A DNA stretch of 64,000 bases from Streptomyces spirodelae (GCF_017676385.1 NZ_JAFFZN010000006.1:1-64000); one strand, 5' to 3'. Positions 46,517 through 59,315 are shown, numbered from the stretch's first letter. The notes: a model not told the origin generated them from the letters alone. A program made the numbers and translations.

Positions 46517-46660
46517 TCAGGCGAGCGCGACGGCGGTCAGGATCAGCACTCCGACGGTGAGGACGATGATCAGGGCCAGTCCTGAGGGGTTGCGGTGGTT
46601 GAGTACGTAGCCGTTCCTTGAGCGCTGGTCGCGTACGAACAGCGGCTCGTTGTCACCCAT
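46517..46660 (-). CDS. 47-residue membrane protein
   Basis: A small open frame too short for usual gene callers, with Streptomyces codon use: MGDNEPLFVRDQRSRNGY at the start, then one hydrophobic segment (GLALIIVLTVGVLILTAVALA) at residues 27-47. It ends tail to tail with gluconokinase, 7 bases away. An alternative ATG at 46666 adds MP. Similar small proteins are conserved in Streptomyces as I recall. Function is unknown; a single-pass regulator or assembly factor is possible. Confidence 0.6.
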   Translation of the reverse strand: MGDNEPLFVRDQRSRNGYVLNHRNPSGLALIIVLTVGVLILTAVALA

Positions 46661-46798
46661 GGGCATGCCCCGAGGCTAGGGCGCGACCGGGGCGTGTGTC
46701 ATGGGCCTACGGGCGGAAAGCGGTGCATCGCACACCGAGCCGGTCACATACGGGTCAAACAGGGCGCTCACCGATGTGGTGGGAACAAGGGGTGGACG

Positions 46799-46820
46799 CA
46801 CATACCGACTAGTCGGCATG
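46799..46820. promoter_or_regulatory. Palindromic site B2 upstream of the kinase/dehydrogenase pair
   Basis: CACATACCGACTAGTCGGCATG contains the perfect 12-base palindrome CCGACTAGTCGG and ends 35 bases before the phosphotransferase start. It shares CACATACCGACT with site B1. Confidence 0.75.
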
Positions 46821-46854
46821 ATCGGGGGCGACCGATGCTGAAGGAGCGCGCACG

Positions 46855-47877
46855 ATGAGGGAAGAGAATCCGCCCGGGCTCGATCTGGCACGGCTGGCCG
46901 CGCACCTGGAACGCGAGCGCCCGGGGCTGGTGCGGGGGCCGCTGAGTGCCGAGGTCGTGCAGGGCGGCAGGTCGAATCTGACCTACCGGGTCACCGACGG
47001 ACGAGGCCGGTGGGTGGTGCGGCGGCCGCCGCTCGGGCACGTACTGGCCACCGCGCACGACATGGGCCGGGAACACCGCGTCATCAGCGCGCTGCGCGAG
47101 ACCCCCGTCCCGGTCCCGCGGACCGAACTGCTGTGCCAGGACCCGGAGGTGATCGGCGCACCGTTCTATGTGATGGAGCACGTCGAGGGCACCCCGTACC
47201 GCACGGCCGAACAGCTCGCACCGCTCGGCGCTGAGCGCACCCGCCAGGTCGTGCTGGCGCTGCCCGAGACACTGGTGGCGCTGCACGCCGTCGAACCCGA
47301 AGCGGTCGGACTGGGCGACTTCGGCCGCCCCGAGGGCTTCCTGGAACGGCAGCTGCGGCGCTGGAACAAGCAGCTGGAGGCGTCCCGCAGCCGCGACCTC
47401 GCCGGAATCGACGAGCTGCGCGCGGGGCTCGGCGAGAGACTGCCCGACTCGCCCCGGCCCACTGTCGTCCACGGTGACTTCCGCCTCGACAACGTGCTGG
47501 TCGGCGCCGACGACAAGGTGGCCGCGGTGCTGGACTGGGAGATGTCCACGCTCGGCGACCCGCTGACGGACCTCGGGCTGCTGGCGATGTACAGCGAGCG
47601 CCAGGAGGTGCCCGACTCACCTGTCAGCACCACCAGCGGGGCCCCGGGCCACCCTTCGGCGGCCGAGCTGATCGAGAGGTACGCCGAGCTGTCCGGACGC
47701 GATGTCTCCCGGGTCCACTGGTACACCGCGTTCGCCTACTTCAAGCTCGCCGTGATCCTGGAGGGCATCCACTACCGCTTCACGCTCGGCCAGACCGTCG
47801 GCGCGGGCTTCGACCGGATCGGCGAGCTGGTGCCGGTCTTCATCGACAACGGACTCACCACCTTGCGGAAGGGCTGA
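46855..47877 (+). CDS. APH-family phosphotransferase (ACAD10/11 kinase-domain-like)
   Basis: Small-molecule kinase of 340 residues. The Brenner box VVHGDFRLDNVLVG carries the catalytic Asp and metal Asn, and DWEMSTLGDPLTDLG binds metal. An N-terminal LVxGGxSNLTYRV nucleotide loop is intact. In animals a domain like this is fused to an acyl-CoA dehydrogenase as ACAD10/ACAD11 and phosphorylates the 4-hydroxyl of 4-hydroxyacyl-CoAs. Here the dehydrogenase is the next gene, with only a 7-base gap. That gives a good guess that the substrate is a hydroxyacyl-CoA. Confidence 0.9.
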   Translation: MREENPPGLDLARLAAHLERERPGLVRGPLSAEVVQGGRSNLTYRVTDGRGRWVVRRPPLGHVLATAHDMGREHRVISALRETPVPVPRTELLCQDPEVIGAPFYVMEHVEGTPYRTAEQLAPLGAERTRQVVLALPETLVALHAVEPEAVGLGDFGRPEGFLERQLRRWNKQLEASRSRDLAGIDELRAGLGERLPDSPRPTVVHGDFRLDNVLVGADDKVAAVLDWEMSTLGDPLTDLGLLAMYSERQEVPDSPVSTTSGAPGHPSAAELIERYAELSGRDVSRVHWYTAFAYFKLAVILEGIHYRFTLGQTVGAGFDRIGELVPVFIDNGLTTLRKG

Positions 47878-47884
47878 GCAGCAC

Positions 47885-49117
47885 ATGGACTTCGCATACG
47901 ACGCGCGCACCGAGGAGCTCAGCGAGCGGCTGCTCGCCTTCATGGACGAGCACGTGTACCCGGCCGAGCAGGTCGCCGAGGAACAGCGCGCCGCGCAGGA
48001 CTCCCCCTGGGCCACCGTGCCGGTCCAGGAGGAACTCAAGGCCACGGCGCGGAAGCTGGGGCTGTGGAACCTCTTCTTTGTGGACCAGCACAGCCTGCCC
48101 GATAAGCGGTACGGTGCCGGGCTCACCAACCTCCAGTACGCGCCGCTGGCGGAGATCACAGGGCGCAGCCCGCAGCTCGCGCCGACCGCGCTCAACTGCG
48201 CGGCCCCGGACACCGGGAACATGGAGCTGCTGGCCCAGTTCGGTTCCGCCGAGCAGAAGAAGCGGTGGCTGGAGCCGCTGCTCGCGGACGAGATCCGCTC
48301 AGCCTTCGCGATGACGGAGCCCCAGGTCGCCTCCTCGGACGCCACCAACATCGCCACCCGCATCCGGCGGGAGGGCGACACCTATGTCATCTCGGGCCGC
48401 AAGTGGTACATCTCCGGGGCCATGCACCCGGACTGCGAGATCTTCATCGTCATGGGCAAGACCGACCCGGACGGCGAGGACACGCGCCGCCAGCAGTCCA
48501 TGGTGCTCGTGCCGCGCGACACGCCCGGCGTCGAGGTGCGCCGTGCGATGTCCGTCTACGGCTATGAGGACCACTACCACGGCGGCCACGCCGAGGTGTT
48601 CTTCCACGACGTACGCGTCCCCGTCGCCAACCTCGTCGGCGAGGAGGGCGGCGGCTTCGCCATCGCCCAGGCCCGGCTCGGCCCCGGCCGTATCCACCAC
48701 TGCATGCGGCTGATCGGGATGGCCGAGCGGGCCATCGAGCTGATGTGCCGGCGTGCGGTGGACCGTACGGCATTCGGCAAGCCGCTGGCCCGGCAGGGCG
48801 TGGTGCACGAGTGGATCGCCGACGCGCGAGTGCAGGTGGAGCAGCTGCGGCTGCTGGTGCTGAAGACGGCGTGGCTGATGGACACGGTCGGCAACCGGGG
48901 TGCGCACACCGAGATCCAGGCCATCAAGATCGCCACCCCGCGTGCGGTGGTTCGCATCATCGATGACGCGATCCAGTTGCACGGCGCCGGTGGGGTCTCG
49001 CAGGACTTCCCCCTCGCGCACCTGTGGGCCTCAGCGCGGACGCTGCGCTTGGCCGACGGCCCCGATGAGGTCCACCAGCGCTCCCTCGCCCGCCGCGAAC
49101 TGAAGCGGTACGCCTAA
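47885..49117 (+). CDS. Acyl-CoA dehydrogenase, ACAD11-like
   Basis: FAD-dependent dehydrogenase of 410 residues. Flavin-binding AFAMTEPQVASSDATN and KWYISGAMHPD motifs are present. At the position of the usual catalytic glutamate, the C terminus reads RLADGPDEVHQRS, so an Asp (Asp391) replaces the Glu of typical acyl-CoA dehydrogenases, as in ACAD10/ACAD11 and the bacterial 4-hydroxyacid enzymes. It follows the phosphotransferase by 7 bases. It probably acts on a phosphorylated acyl-CoA; that is inference. Confidence 0.92.
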   Translation: MDFAYDARTEELSERLLAFMDEHVYPAEQVAEEQRAAQDSPWATVPVQEELKATARKLGLWNLFFVDQHSLPDKRYGAGLTNLQYAPLAEITGRSPQLAPTALNCAAPDTGNMELLAQFGSAEQKKRWLEPLLADEIRSAFAMTEPQVASSDATNIATRIRREGDTYVISGRKWYISGAMHPDCEIFIVMGKTDPDGEDTRRQQSMVLVPRDTPGVEVRRAMSVYGYEDHYHGGHAEVFFHDVRVPVANLVGEEGGGFAIAQARLGPGRIHHCMRLIGMAERAIELMCRRAVDRTAFGKPLARQGVVHEWIADARVQVEQLRLLVLKTAWLMDTVGNRGAHTEIQAIKIATPRAVVRIIDDAIQLHGAGGVSQDFPLAHLWASARTLRLADGPDEVHQRSLARRELKRYA

Positions 49118-49147
49118 GGGTTGCTCCGGCGCATCGTGCGTACCCCG

Positions 49148-49199
49148 TCAGGGGCGCGCGGAACTGCGCGACAAGCCACGACGCAAGCCGCAGCCCGCA
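49148..49199. repeat. Dispersed Streptomyces GC-rich element
   Basis: TCAGGGGCGCGCGGAACTGC and its right-hand CGACAAGCCACGACG part match a short GC-rich element I recall as widespread between genes in Streptomyces. It lies between two convergent genes. It has no obvious coding role. Confidence 0.55.
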
Positions 49200-49227
49200 A
49201 CGAACGGACCGGGGCAGGACAGGGGTA

Positions 49228-51597
49228 CTACTCCCGCGCCCCGACACCCCCGTGTCGCCGTATGGGCCGGCGCCCCGGCGGCGGCGCCGGCTCATCGCGC
49301 GGCGGCGGCCTCCGCACCCGGAAGGACCGGGCTTCACCGGCCGTGACCGTGAACGGCTGCCCACAGTGGCACAGCTCGAGCGGCTCGCCCTCCAGCAGCG
49401 TGTACGTCGCCTGCGTACCGCTGATCTCCACCCGTAGCCGCCGCCCCAGCACCTGTACCCGGAAGGCCAGCCGGGTGAGCTGGTCGGGCAGCAGCGGGGA
49501 GAAGTCGAGGCCGCCGTGCCGCAGCCGCATCCCGCCGAACCCGGCGACCAGCGCGATCCACGCGCCGGCCAGCGAGGCGATGTGCAGCCCGTCACGCGTG
49601 TTGCTCTCCAGGTCCTCCAGGTCCATCAGCGCCGCCTCGCCCACATAGTCGTACGCGAGCCGCAGATGGCCGACCTCGGCGGCCATCACGGCCTGGCAGC
49701 ACGCCGAGAGGGAGGAGTCGCGGACGGTCATCTGCTCGTAGTAGGCGAAGTTGCGTGCCTTCTCCTCCGCGTCGAAGGCGTCGCCGCGCTTGTAGAGGGC
49801 GAGCACCAGGTCGGCCTGCTTGATGACCTGCTTGCGGTACAGGTCGAAGTAGGGGAAGTGCAGCATCAGCGGATAGTGGTCGGGACGGGTGGCGGCGAAG
49901 TCCCACATCTGGTGCCCGGTGAAGCCGGCCGACTGCTCGTGCACCCCCAGCGTCTCGTTGACCGGTATGGCCACAGCTTCGGCCGCGTCCCGCCAGGCCG
50001 CCGCCTCCTCGTCGTCCACGCCCTGCGCGGCGGCCTGCTCGGGGTAGCGCTCCACCGCGTCGGCGGCGGCGCGCAGATTCTGCTGCGCCATCAGATTGGT
50101 GTAGAGGTTGTCGTCGGCGACGGCGCTGTACTCGTCGGGGCCTGTCACCCCGTCGAAGTGGAAGGTGCCGTGGTGGTCGTGGTGGCCCAGTGAGTGCCAC
50201 AGCCGGGCGGTCTCGACCAGGATCTCCACCGCCGTCTCGCGCTCGAACTCGGTGTCGCCGGTGGCCTGCACATACCGGATGACAGCGTCGGCGATGTCCG
50301 CGTTGACGTGGAAGGCGGCGGTCCCGGCCGGCCAGTAGGCGGAACACTCGCTTCCGTCGATCGTCCGCCAGGGGAAGGCCGCGCCGCGCAGGCCCAGCTG
50401 GCGTGCCCTCTCGCGCGCCGGAGCCAGCGTCTCCTGCCGCCATCGCAGGGCCTCGGCCACCGAGTCAGGTGAGGTGTAGGTGAGCACCGGCAGGACGAAC
50501 TGCTCGCTGTCCCAGAACGAATGGCCGTCGTAGCCGGAGCCGGTGAGCCCCTTGGAGGGGATGGCGCGCTTCTCAGCACGCGCGCCCGCCTGCAGCACGT
50601 GGAAGAGCGCGAAGCGCACCGCCTGCTGGATCTCCGCGTCGCCGTCCACCTCCACATCGGCGCGCGCCCAGAAGCTGTCCAGGAATTCCCGCTGCTGGTC
50701 GACCAGTCCCTGCCAGCCCTTGTTGCGGGCACCGGCCAGGGCCGCGTCGACCTGGTCACGTACGGCGGGCAGCGAACGGACGCCGGACCAGCCGTAGGAG
50801 ACCAGCTTCTCCACCCGCAGCGGTTCGCCGGGCCGCAGCTCGGAGGTGACGGTGAGCCGGGCGACGTTCTCCCCGCTCTCGCTGGAGGTGCTGGTCGACT
50901 CGGGGCCGTGCACGGTGTGGTCGGCCGCGGCGCCGACCCGCAGCCCGCTGCGGTCGGTGCGGTGCACCAGGCGCAGCCGCATGTCGGAGGCGAAGTCCTC
51001 CTCCGGCAGCAGCACGTTCTCCAGCGCGGCGGCGACCCGCGGGTCCTCCCCGCTCTTCTGCGGCAGTTGTTCGTTCGCGACGAGCTCGGACTGCACGACC
51101 ACCCGCGCGTCGGTGTCCAGGGGCTCCACTTCGAAGGCGACGGCGGCGATGGCGCGCTGGCTGAAGGAGACCAGCCGGGTGGAGGTCACCCGTACGGTGC
51201 AGCCGGCCGGTGAGCTCCACTCGCAGACCCGGCGCAGCAGCCCGGTGCGCAGGTCCAGTACGCGCTCGTGGAAGCGGAGTTTGCCGTAGCGGACGTCGAA
51301 CGGCTCATCGTCCACGAGCAGGCGCATGATCTTGCCGTTGGTGACGTTGATGACGGTCTGTCCGGACTCCGGATAGCCGTAGCCGGCCTCCGCGTACGGC
51401 AGGGGGCGCAGCTCGTGCACCCCGTTGAGGTAGGTGCCCGGCAGGCCGTGCGGCTCGCCTTCGTCGAGGTTGCCGCGCCAGCCGATGTGGCCGTTGGAGA
51501 GGGCGAAGACGGACTCGCTCTGCGGCAGCACATCGAGGTTGAGCGTGCTCTCGCGCAGCGACCAGGGCTGGACGGCGTAGGACGAGTGGCTGATCAC
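49228..51597 (-). CDS. GH65 inverting disaccharide phosphorylase
   Basis: Glycoside hydrolase family 65 phosphorylase of 789 residues, probably cleaving an alpha-linked glucobiose (maltose, kojibiose or trehalose type) with phosphate to beta-glucose 1-phosphate and glucose. The N-terminal beta-sandwich starts with [34 protein letters not shown]. The acid catalyst is the Glu of [10 protein letters not shown] in the (alpha/alpha)6 barrel. The GTG at 51597 overlaps the beta-phosphoglucomutase stop (GTGA). That pairing favours a phosphorylase over an acid trehalase. The last 40 residues are Pro/Arg-rich. Confidence 0.92.
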   Translation of the reverse strand: MISHSSYAVQPWSLRESTLNLDVLPQSESVFALSNGHIGWRGNLDEGEPHGLPGTYLNGVHELRPLPYAEAGYGYPESGQTVINVTNGKIMRLLVDDEPFDVRYGKLRFHERVLDLRTGLLRRVCEWSSPAGCTVRVTSTRLVSFSQRAIAAVAFEVEPLDTDARVVVQSELVANEQLPQKSGEDPRVAAALENVLLPEEDFASDMRLRLVHRTDRSGLRVGAAADHTVHGPESTSTSSESGENVARLTVTSELRPGEPLRVEKLVSYGWSGVRSLPAVRDQVDAALAGARNKGWQGLVDQQREFLDSFWARADVEVDGDAEIQQAVRFALFHVLQAGARAEKRAIPSKGLTGSGYDGHSFWDSEQFVLPVLTYTSPDSVAEALRWRQETLAPARERARQLGLRGAAFPWRTIDGSECSAYWPAGTAAFHVNADIADAVIRYVQATGDTEFERETAVEILVETARLWHSLGHHDHHGTFHFDGVTGPDEYSAVADDNLYTNLMAQQNLRAAADAVERYPEQAAAQGVDDEEAAAWRDAAEAVAIPVNETLGVHEQSAGFTGHQMWDFAATRPDHYPLMLHFPYFDLYRKQVIKQADLVLALYKRGDAFDAEEKARNFAYYEQMTVRDSSLSACCQAVMAAEVGHLRLAYDYVGEAALMDLEDLESNTRDGLHIASLAGAWIALVAGFGGMRLRHGGLDFSPLLPDQLTRLAFRVQVLGRRLRVEISGTQATYTLLEGEPLELCHCGQPFTVTAGEARSFRVRRPPPRDEPAPPPGRRPIRRHGGVGARE

Positions 51598-52430
51598 GGG
51601 CGCTCCTCCTGTCCCGGCACCTGCTGCTTCTGCCGCACCTGCCGGGCCTGCTGCGCGGCGCCGTCTTCGAGAAGTTCCCGCAGGTCCTGGACGACCGCGT
51701 CGGCGCCGTGTGCGCGCAGCGCGTCGGCCTGTCCGGTCCGGTCGATGCCGACGACGTACCCGAAGTGGCCGGAGCGTCCGGCGTCCATTCCGGCCAGCGC
51801 GTCCTCGAAGACCGCCGACTCGCCCGCCTCGACGCCCAGTTCCCGCGCGGCGGCGAGGAAGGTGTCGGGACGCGGCTTGCCGGGCAGGCCGCGCTCCCTG
51901 GCCACGATGCCGTCGATCCGCACGTCGAACCGGTCCTCGATGCCGACCGATGCGAGGATGTCGCGGCAGTTGGCGCTGGAGGAGACCACGGCCGTGTACA
52001 GCCCGGCCTCCCGTACCGCGCGCAGATAGCGCAGTGAGCCGTCGTACGCCTCGACTCCGTCCGTGCGGATCTTCTCCAGCAGCAGCTCGTTCTTCCGGTT
52101 GCCCAGCCCGTTGACGGTCTCCGCGCCGGGCGGGTCGTCGGGGGTGCCCTCGGGCAGCCGGATGTCGCGCGCGGCGAGGAAGGTGCGGACCCCGTCGGCA
52201 CGCGGTCGCCCGTCCACATACGCGTCGTACTCCGCCACCGGGTCGAACGGGCGGAAGCCGGGGCCGTCCCTGCCGCGCAGATAGGCGTCGAACATCTCCT
52301 TCCAGGCGGCGGCGTGTACGACGGCCGTCCTGGTGAGGACGCCATCGAGATCGAACAGACATGCGCGGATGCTGTCCGGCAGACCGAGGTTCGTCATGCG
52401 TGCCGGGTCCCCCGGCCGTCCGCTCGCCAT
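51594..52430 (-). CDS. Beta-phosphoglucomutase-like HAD enzyme
   Basis: HAD-fold phosphomutase of 278 residues. The nucleophile motif is [10 protein letters not shown] (DxD), the cap starts with AAWKEMF, and SSSANC and [11 protein letters not shown] supply the phosphate-binding and acidic motifs. It converts beta-glucose 1-phosphate to glucose 6-phosphate. It is translationally coupled to the GH65 gene, so the two form a complete salvage pathway. The Gln/Ala-rich C-terminal tail is unusual and may come from the overlap. Confidence 0.9.
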   Translation of the reverse strand: MASGRPGDPARMTNLGLPDSIRACLFDLDGVLTRTAVVHAAAWKEMFDAYLRGRDGPGFRPFDPVAEYDAYVDGRPRADGVRTFLAARDIRLPEGTPDDPPGAETVNGLGNRKNELLLEKIRTDGVEAYDGSLRYLRAVREAGLYTAVVSSSANCRDILASVGIEDRFDVRIDGIVARERGLPGKPRPDTFLAAARELGVEAGESAVFEDALAGMDAGRSGHFGYVVGIDRTGQADALRAHGADAVVQDLRELLEDGAAQQARQVRQKQQVPGQEERP

Positions 52431-52514
52431 GCCTGCCCCCGCGTTTTGCCGCCCGGCTGGGCGCCTGTTCCGGTGCGGGGTGCCCCTGTCCGTCGTTCGT
52501 GGGCTGCGGGGCGG

Positions 52515-55756
<3,242 letters not shown>

Positions 55757-55857
55757 ACCGGAACCCTAGACCGCCCCCGTTGAGCAGGACCGAACGGCCC
55801 CTACTCTTCCGGCCACCGGTGGCGCAGGCTGGAAGCCGCCCGTCCCGAGGAGGTCCA

Positions 55858-56562
55858 GTGCCGGGTTCCGACAGCCCGGGCGGCGAGTCCGTCCATCCCA
55901 CAGCCCCTGTCCGGGTCTTCCTGCTCGACGATCACGAGGTGGTGCGCAGAGGGCTGCGCGATCTGCTGGAGGCGGAGCCGGACCTGCAGGTCGTCGGCGA
56001 GGCGGGCGGCGCGGAGGAGGCGCTGGCCCGGGTACCGGCGGTGCGCCCCGACGTCGCGGTGCTCGATGTCAGGCTGGGCGGCGCCGAGCCGGACGGTGAC
56101 CACGCGGGCATCGAGGTCTGCCGCGAACTGCGGACCGGGATGCCCGACCTGGTCTGCCTGATCCTGACGTCCTTCGACGACGACGAGGCGATGGTGGACG
56201 CGGTCATGGCAGGGGCCGCCGGCTATGTGCTCAAGCAGATCAGGGGCGCTGACCTGGTCAGCGCCATCCGGACGGTCGCGGCCGGCATCCCGCTGCTCGA
56301 CCCGGAGACGCGGGAGCGGGTCATGGCGCGGGTGCGGGCCCGCGAGAACCGGGCGGCCCCGCCGGAGCTCGCCCGGCTCACGCCCCGCGAGCGGGAGGTG
56401 CTCGCGCTGATCGGGGAGGGGCTGACCAACCGGCAGATCGGCGAGCGGCTGTTCCTCGCGGAGAAGACGGTGAAGAACCGGATCTCCGCCATCCTCGCCA
56501 AGCTGGGCGTGGGCCGCCGCGTCCAGGCGGCCGTCATCGCGGAGCGCCTGCGCGAGACCTGA
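55858..56562 (+). CDS. DosR/NarL-type response regulator
   Basis: Response regulator of 234 residues with a receiver domain ([15 protein letters not shown], phosphorylated Asp70 in VAVLDVRLG) and a LuxR-type HTH ([34 protein letters not shown]). Start at GTG 55858 follows CGAGGAGGTCC. The 19-residue region before the receiver is not conserved. Its likely partner is the DosS-like kinase 1.5 kb to the left. DosR-type proteins control hypoxic or nitrosative responses. Confidence 0.92.
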   Translation: MPGSDSPGGESVHPTAPVRVFLLDDHEVVRRGLRDLLEAEPDLQVVGEAGGAEEALARVPAVRPDVAVLDVRLGGAEPDGDHAGIEVCRELRTGMPDLVCLILTSFDDDEAMVDAVMAGAAGYVLKQIRGADLVSAIRTVAAGIPLLDPETRERVMARVRARENRAAPPELARLTPREREVLALIGEGLTNRQIGERLFLAEKTVKNRISAILAKLGVGRRVQAAVIAERLRET

Positions 56563-56570
56563 ACGCCCTG

Positions 56571-56984
56571 TCAGGAGCGCGGGGGTGGCGCCTGAGGCGC
56601 GGCTCCGCTTTGCACACCGCGGAGCCGGTCCAGCTCGCGCCGGTCGCGCTTCGTGGGGCGCCCGGCCCCCCGCTCGCGGCGGGCGACAACAGGGACCTCC
56701 ACCGGTGACGGTGGCGGCGGGCTGTTGTCCTGATAGCACTCGACGGCGACCGGGGCGCCCACCCGCTTCTTGATCAGCCGCTTGACGATCACGATGCGCT
56801 CCCGCCCCGCCTGGCGCACCCGCACCTCGTCGCCCACCCGGAGGGCGTGTGCGGCCTTCACCCGCTCGCCGTTGACCTTGACGTGTCCACCGCGGGCCGC
56901 GGTCGCCGCCTGGGAGCGCGTCTTTGCCAGCCGTACGGACCAGATCCAGCTGTCGACCCGTACCGACCCCTCGTCTGCCGTCAT
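56571..56984 (-). CDS. S4-domain RNA-binding protein (HslR/Hsp15-like)
   Basis: Small RNA-binding protein of 137 residues. The S4 domain occupies residues about 8-75 (RVDSWIWSVRLAKTRSQAATAARGGHVKVNGERVKAAHALRVGDEV), followed by a basic Arg/Pro tail. Hsp15 family members rescue stalled large ribosomal subunits. It is convergent with the response regulator, 9 bases away, and divergent from the PP2C phosphatase. Start is ATG at 56984. Confidence 0.9.
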   Translation of the reverse strand: MTADEGSVRVDSWIWSVRLAKTRSQAATAARGGHVKVNGERVKAAHALRVGDEVRVRQAGRERIVIVKRLIKKRVGAPVAVECYQDNSPPPPSPVEVPVVARRERGAGRPTKRDRRELDRLRGVQSGAAPQAPPPRS

Positions 56985-57087
56985 GGTCCCGACCTTAGGC
57001 GAGCGGGGCTGCGAGTGTGCCCCGATCGGTCTCCTGGGCGGCTCGTCACTCGGCGAAGAAACCCCGCGAGGGCGACAATGGGGACAT

Positions 57088-58923
57088 ATGAACGCCTCAC
57101 CTGTGGAGCGCGACCCCGCAGCCGCCGCGGCAGTCCCGGAGCGGGCGCTCCAGGAGCTGAACCAGGTGGCGATGCGCACGGTGGCGCGTGCCCGGCACCG
57201 AGCCCGCGTCCGGATCGCCGAGGCGAACCCCGCGCACCCCCCGCACCCCGCACGCACCGGCCCCTCCCGGGACCGGTCGGGCCGGCCGACGACCGGGCCG
57301 TTCGCCTACGACGGCGCGGAGACCGCACCGCCCAGCGATGTGGCGGTACTGCCCGGACTGCCGTCCTGGATGCCGGCTGTGCTGGGCGTGCTGCGGGGCA
57401 GCTCGACGCTGCTGCGCCCCGAGTACGCCCCGGACGGCACGGTCTGCGACTTCATCGTCGTCGGCGCCAACCATTTCGAGCTGAGCGGGGTCGAACGCGG
57501 CTCCTACGACTTCCTCGGCAAACGGCTGTCCGAGACCAGGCCGGGCGTCCGCACCAGCGGGATGTACGACGTCTACCGCGCGGCCCTGGCCAGCGGCGGC
57601 CCGGTCTCCGGCGACACCATCGACTACGTCGACATCATCGACGGTGTCCTGCAGCGCGCCCGGCTGCGCGGCACCGTGACCCTGCTGCCGGACGAGGGGC
57701 TGCTGCTGACGAACTGGGAGCCGATCGGCGAGGCCAGGCTCAGCCGCCGTATCCAGGAGCGGGGCCGCCTCGGATGGGCGGAGTGGGACCTGGTCACCGG
57801 CCGGATGCGCTGGTCACGGGGGATGCGCGAGCTGCTGGGCCTCGTCGCGCCGCCGCCGGAGGGGTACTCGGCGGAGGAGAGCCACGAGCTGGTGGGCGCA
57901 GCGCGCTCGGTGACCTCGGCCAAGGAGGTCGCCACCGACCTGTTCACCGTGGGGCGGATGGTCGACGTGGCGGACCTGCCCGCGTTCGTCGACGACCTGC
58001 GCACTCTGCTGGCCGGCGGCGAGGTCCCCGACCGGGAGCTGACCGTGCACGTGGGGGAGGCCACCCGCCGCGTGCGCTGGCTCGGTCACGCCCAGCCGGA
58101 AGGCGCCGAGGTTCCCGAGTCCGTGCTGTTCGCGGCGCGGAACGTCAGCGGCCAGGAGGAGCAGCTGCGCCGGGCGTTGAGCGAGACCGAGCGGCTGCGC
58201 GAGGAGGCGGCCGCCGAGCACCGCGTCTCCGAGACCTTCCGCAAGGCGCTCACCCCGCCACTGGGCGTGCTCACCCCGCGGTGGCTGTCGGTCAGCGCCG
58301 CCTATGTGCCGTCCGACTCCGGGGTCGGCGGCGACTGGTACAAGTGCCGGGAGCTGCCCGACGGCCGGGTGCTGCTGGCCGTCGGTGACGCCTCGGGGCA
58401 CGGCGTGGACGCGGCGCACCGTGCTGTGCAGCAGCGCTCCGCGCTGGCCGGGCTCGCCTACGCGGACCAGGACGCGGCCGAGCTGACCATGGCACTGGGG
58501 GAGGTCGTCTACTACGGCGGACTGGACACCACCGCGACCTGCGTGGTGGGGCATCTGCACCCCGACTCCCGCGTCTTCCGCTGGGCGAGCGCCGGGCACC
58601 CCGCGCCGGTCCTGGTGCGGGACGGCGTACCGCGGCTGCTGGAGGCCGAGCACGGCCTGATGCTGGGCGTCACGGCCCACACGGCGTACCAGATCAACGA
58701 AACCCAGCTGCGCGCCGGTGACCTGCTGCTCTGCTACACGGACGGGGTCATCGAACGCCGTGGCAAGGACCTGGACGAGGGGGTCGAGGCGCTGCTGGCG
58801 GCGGCAGGGGAGTGCGCGGCGCGCGGCAGGTCGGCCCAAGTGGCCACGGACTGCCTGGTCGCCAGCCTGCTGAGCGACGAGGCGGAGGACGACGCGACCG
58901 TCCTCGCCCTGTACCTGTCCTGA
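57088..58923 (+). CDS. PAS/GAF-like SpoIIE-type protein phosphatase
   Basis: PP2C-family Ser/Thr phosphatase of 611 residues. An N-terminal disordered region (1-75) precedes one or two PAS-like sensory folds (about 90-330; RGRLGWAEWDLVTGRMRWSRGMRELLGL is a PAS strand/helix pair). The SpoIIE domain has GGDWYKC, DASGHGVDA and DDATVLAL metal motifs. It probably reverses an anti-anti-sigma phosphorylation, acting in stress sigma-factor control. Given the sigma-B-like sites in the adjacent gas vesicle locus, a link is attractive but not shown. Start is ATG at 57088. Confidence 0.92.
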   Translation: MNASPVERDPAAAAAVPERALQELNQVAMRTVARARHRARVRIAEANPAHPPHPARTGPSRDRSGRPTTGPFAYDGAETAPPSDVAVLPGLPSWMPAVLGVLRGSSTLLRPEYAPDGTVCDFIVVGANHFELSGVERGSYDFLGKRLSETRPGVRTSGMYDVYRAALASGGPVSGDTIDYVDIIDGVLQRARLRGTVTLLPDEGLLLTNWEPIGEARLSRRIQERGRLGWAEWDLVTGRMRWSRGMRELLGLVAPPPEGYSAEESHELVGAARSVTSAKEVATDLFTVGRMVDVADLPAFVDDLRTLLAGGEVPDRELTVHVGEATRRVRWLGHAQPEGAEVPESVLFAARNVSGQEEQLRRALSETERLREEAAAEHRVSETFRKALTPPLGVLTPRWLSVSAAYVPSDSGVGGDWYKCRELPDGRVLLAVGDASGHGVDAAHRAVQQRSALAGLAYADQDAAELTMALGEVVYYGGLDTTATCVVGHLHPDSRVFRWASAGHPAPVLVRDGVPRLLEAEHGLMLGVTAHTAYQINETQLRAGDLLLCYTDGVIERRGKDLDEGVEALLAAAGECAARGRSAQVATDCLVASLLSDEAEDDATVLALYLS

Positions 58924-58963
58924 TGTCGATCGCCTGGGCCGTCCGTTGCCCGGGCCCCGCGCC

Positions 58964-59260
58964 TCAGCGCGGGTCGGCCTTGCCGCGTTCGTAGCGGCGG
59001 AGCCTGCGGTAGCCGGTCAGTTCGCCGTCCGGGTCCAGGGTCATCTCGTACGAGCCGAGCATGCTGACGCTGTCCGGGATGCGGCGCAGCTCGACGACCT
59101 CGACGTGCAGCGTCCAGCTTCCGTCCTCGCCTCTGGCCACGGACGAGACCGACTCCGACTCCAGACCGGTGAGCTCCTCGATGGCCTCCCGCGCGGAGCG
59201 CAGGATCTGTGCGGTGCCGGGGGCCTTGGGCTCGACGGCGGGCGTCTTGTCGTCACTCAC
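58964..59260 (-). CDS. gvpO: Gas vesicle protein GvpO
   Basis: Accessory gas vesicle protein of 98 residues, the GvpO family. Visible are the AREAIEELTGLESESVSSVARGEDG segment and the strand pairs WTLHVEVVELRRIPDSVSMLGSYEM and LTGYRRLRRYERGKAD. GTG at 59260 was chosen over ATG at 59299 because a GAGGAGGAGGATCG box precedes it. It runs leftward, away from gvpA, while in the Streptomyces clusters I recall gvpO is transcribed with gvpA. A sigma-B-like site lies upstream. Confidence 0.9.
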   Translation of the reverse strand: MSDDKTPAVEPKAPGTAQILRSAREAIEELTGLESESVSSVARGEDGSWTLHVEVVELRRIPDSVSMLGSYEMTLDPDGELTGYRRLRRYERGKADPR

Positions 59261-59315
59261 GCGCGATCCTCCTCCTCGTCCTTCCCCGTCCTTCCCCATT
59301 GCTGTGGGAGACCGG

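Noticed and set aside
33626..49117. Biosynthetic gene cluster
   Set aside because: No polyketide synthase, peptide synthetase or tailoring core; the set is catabolic.
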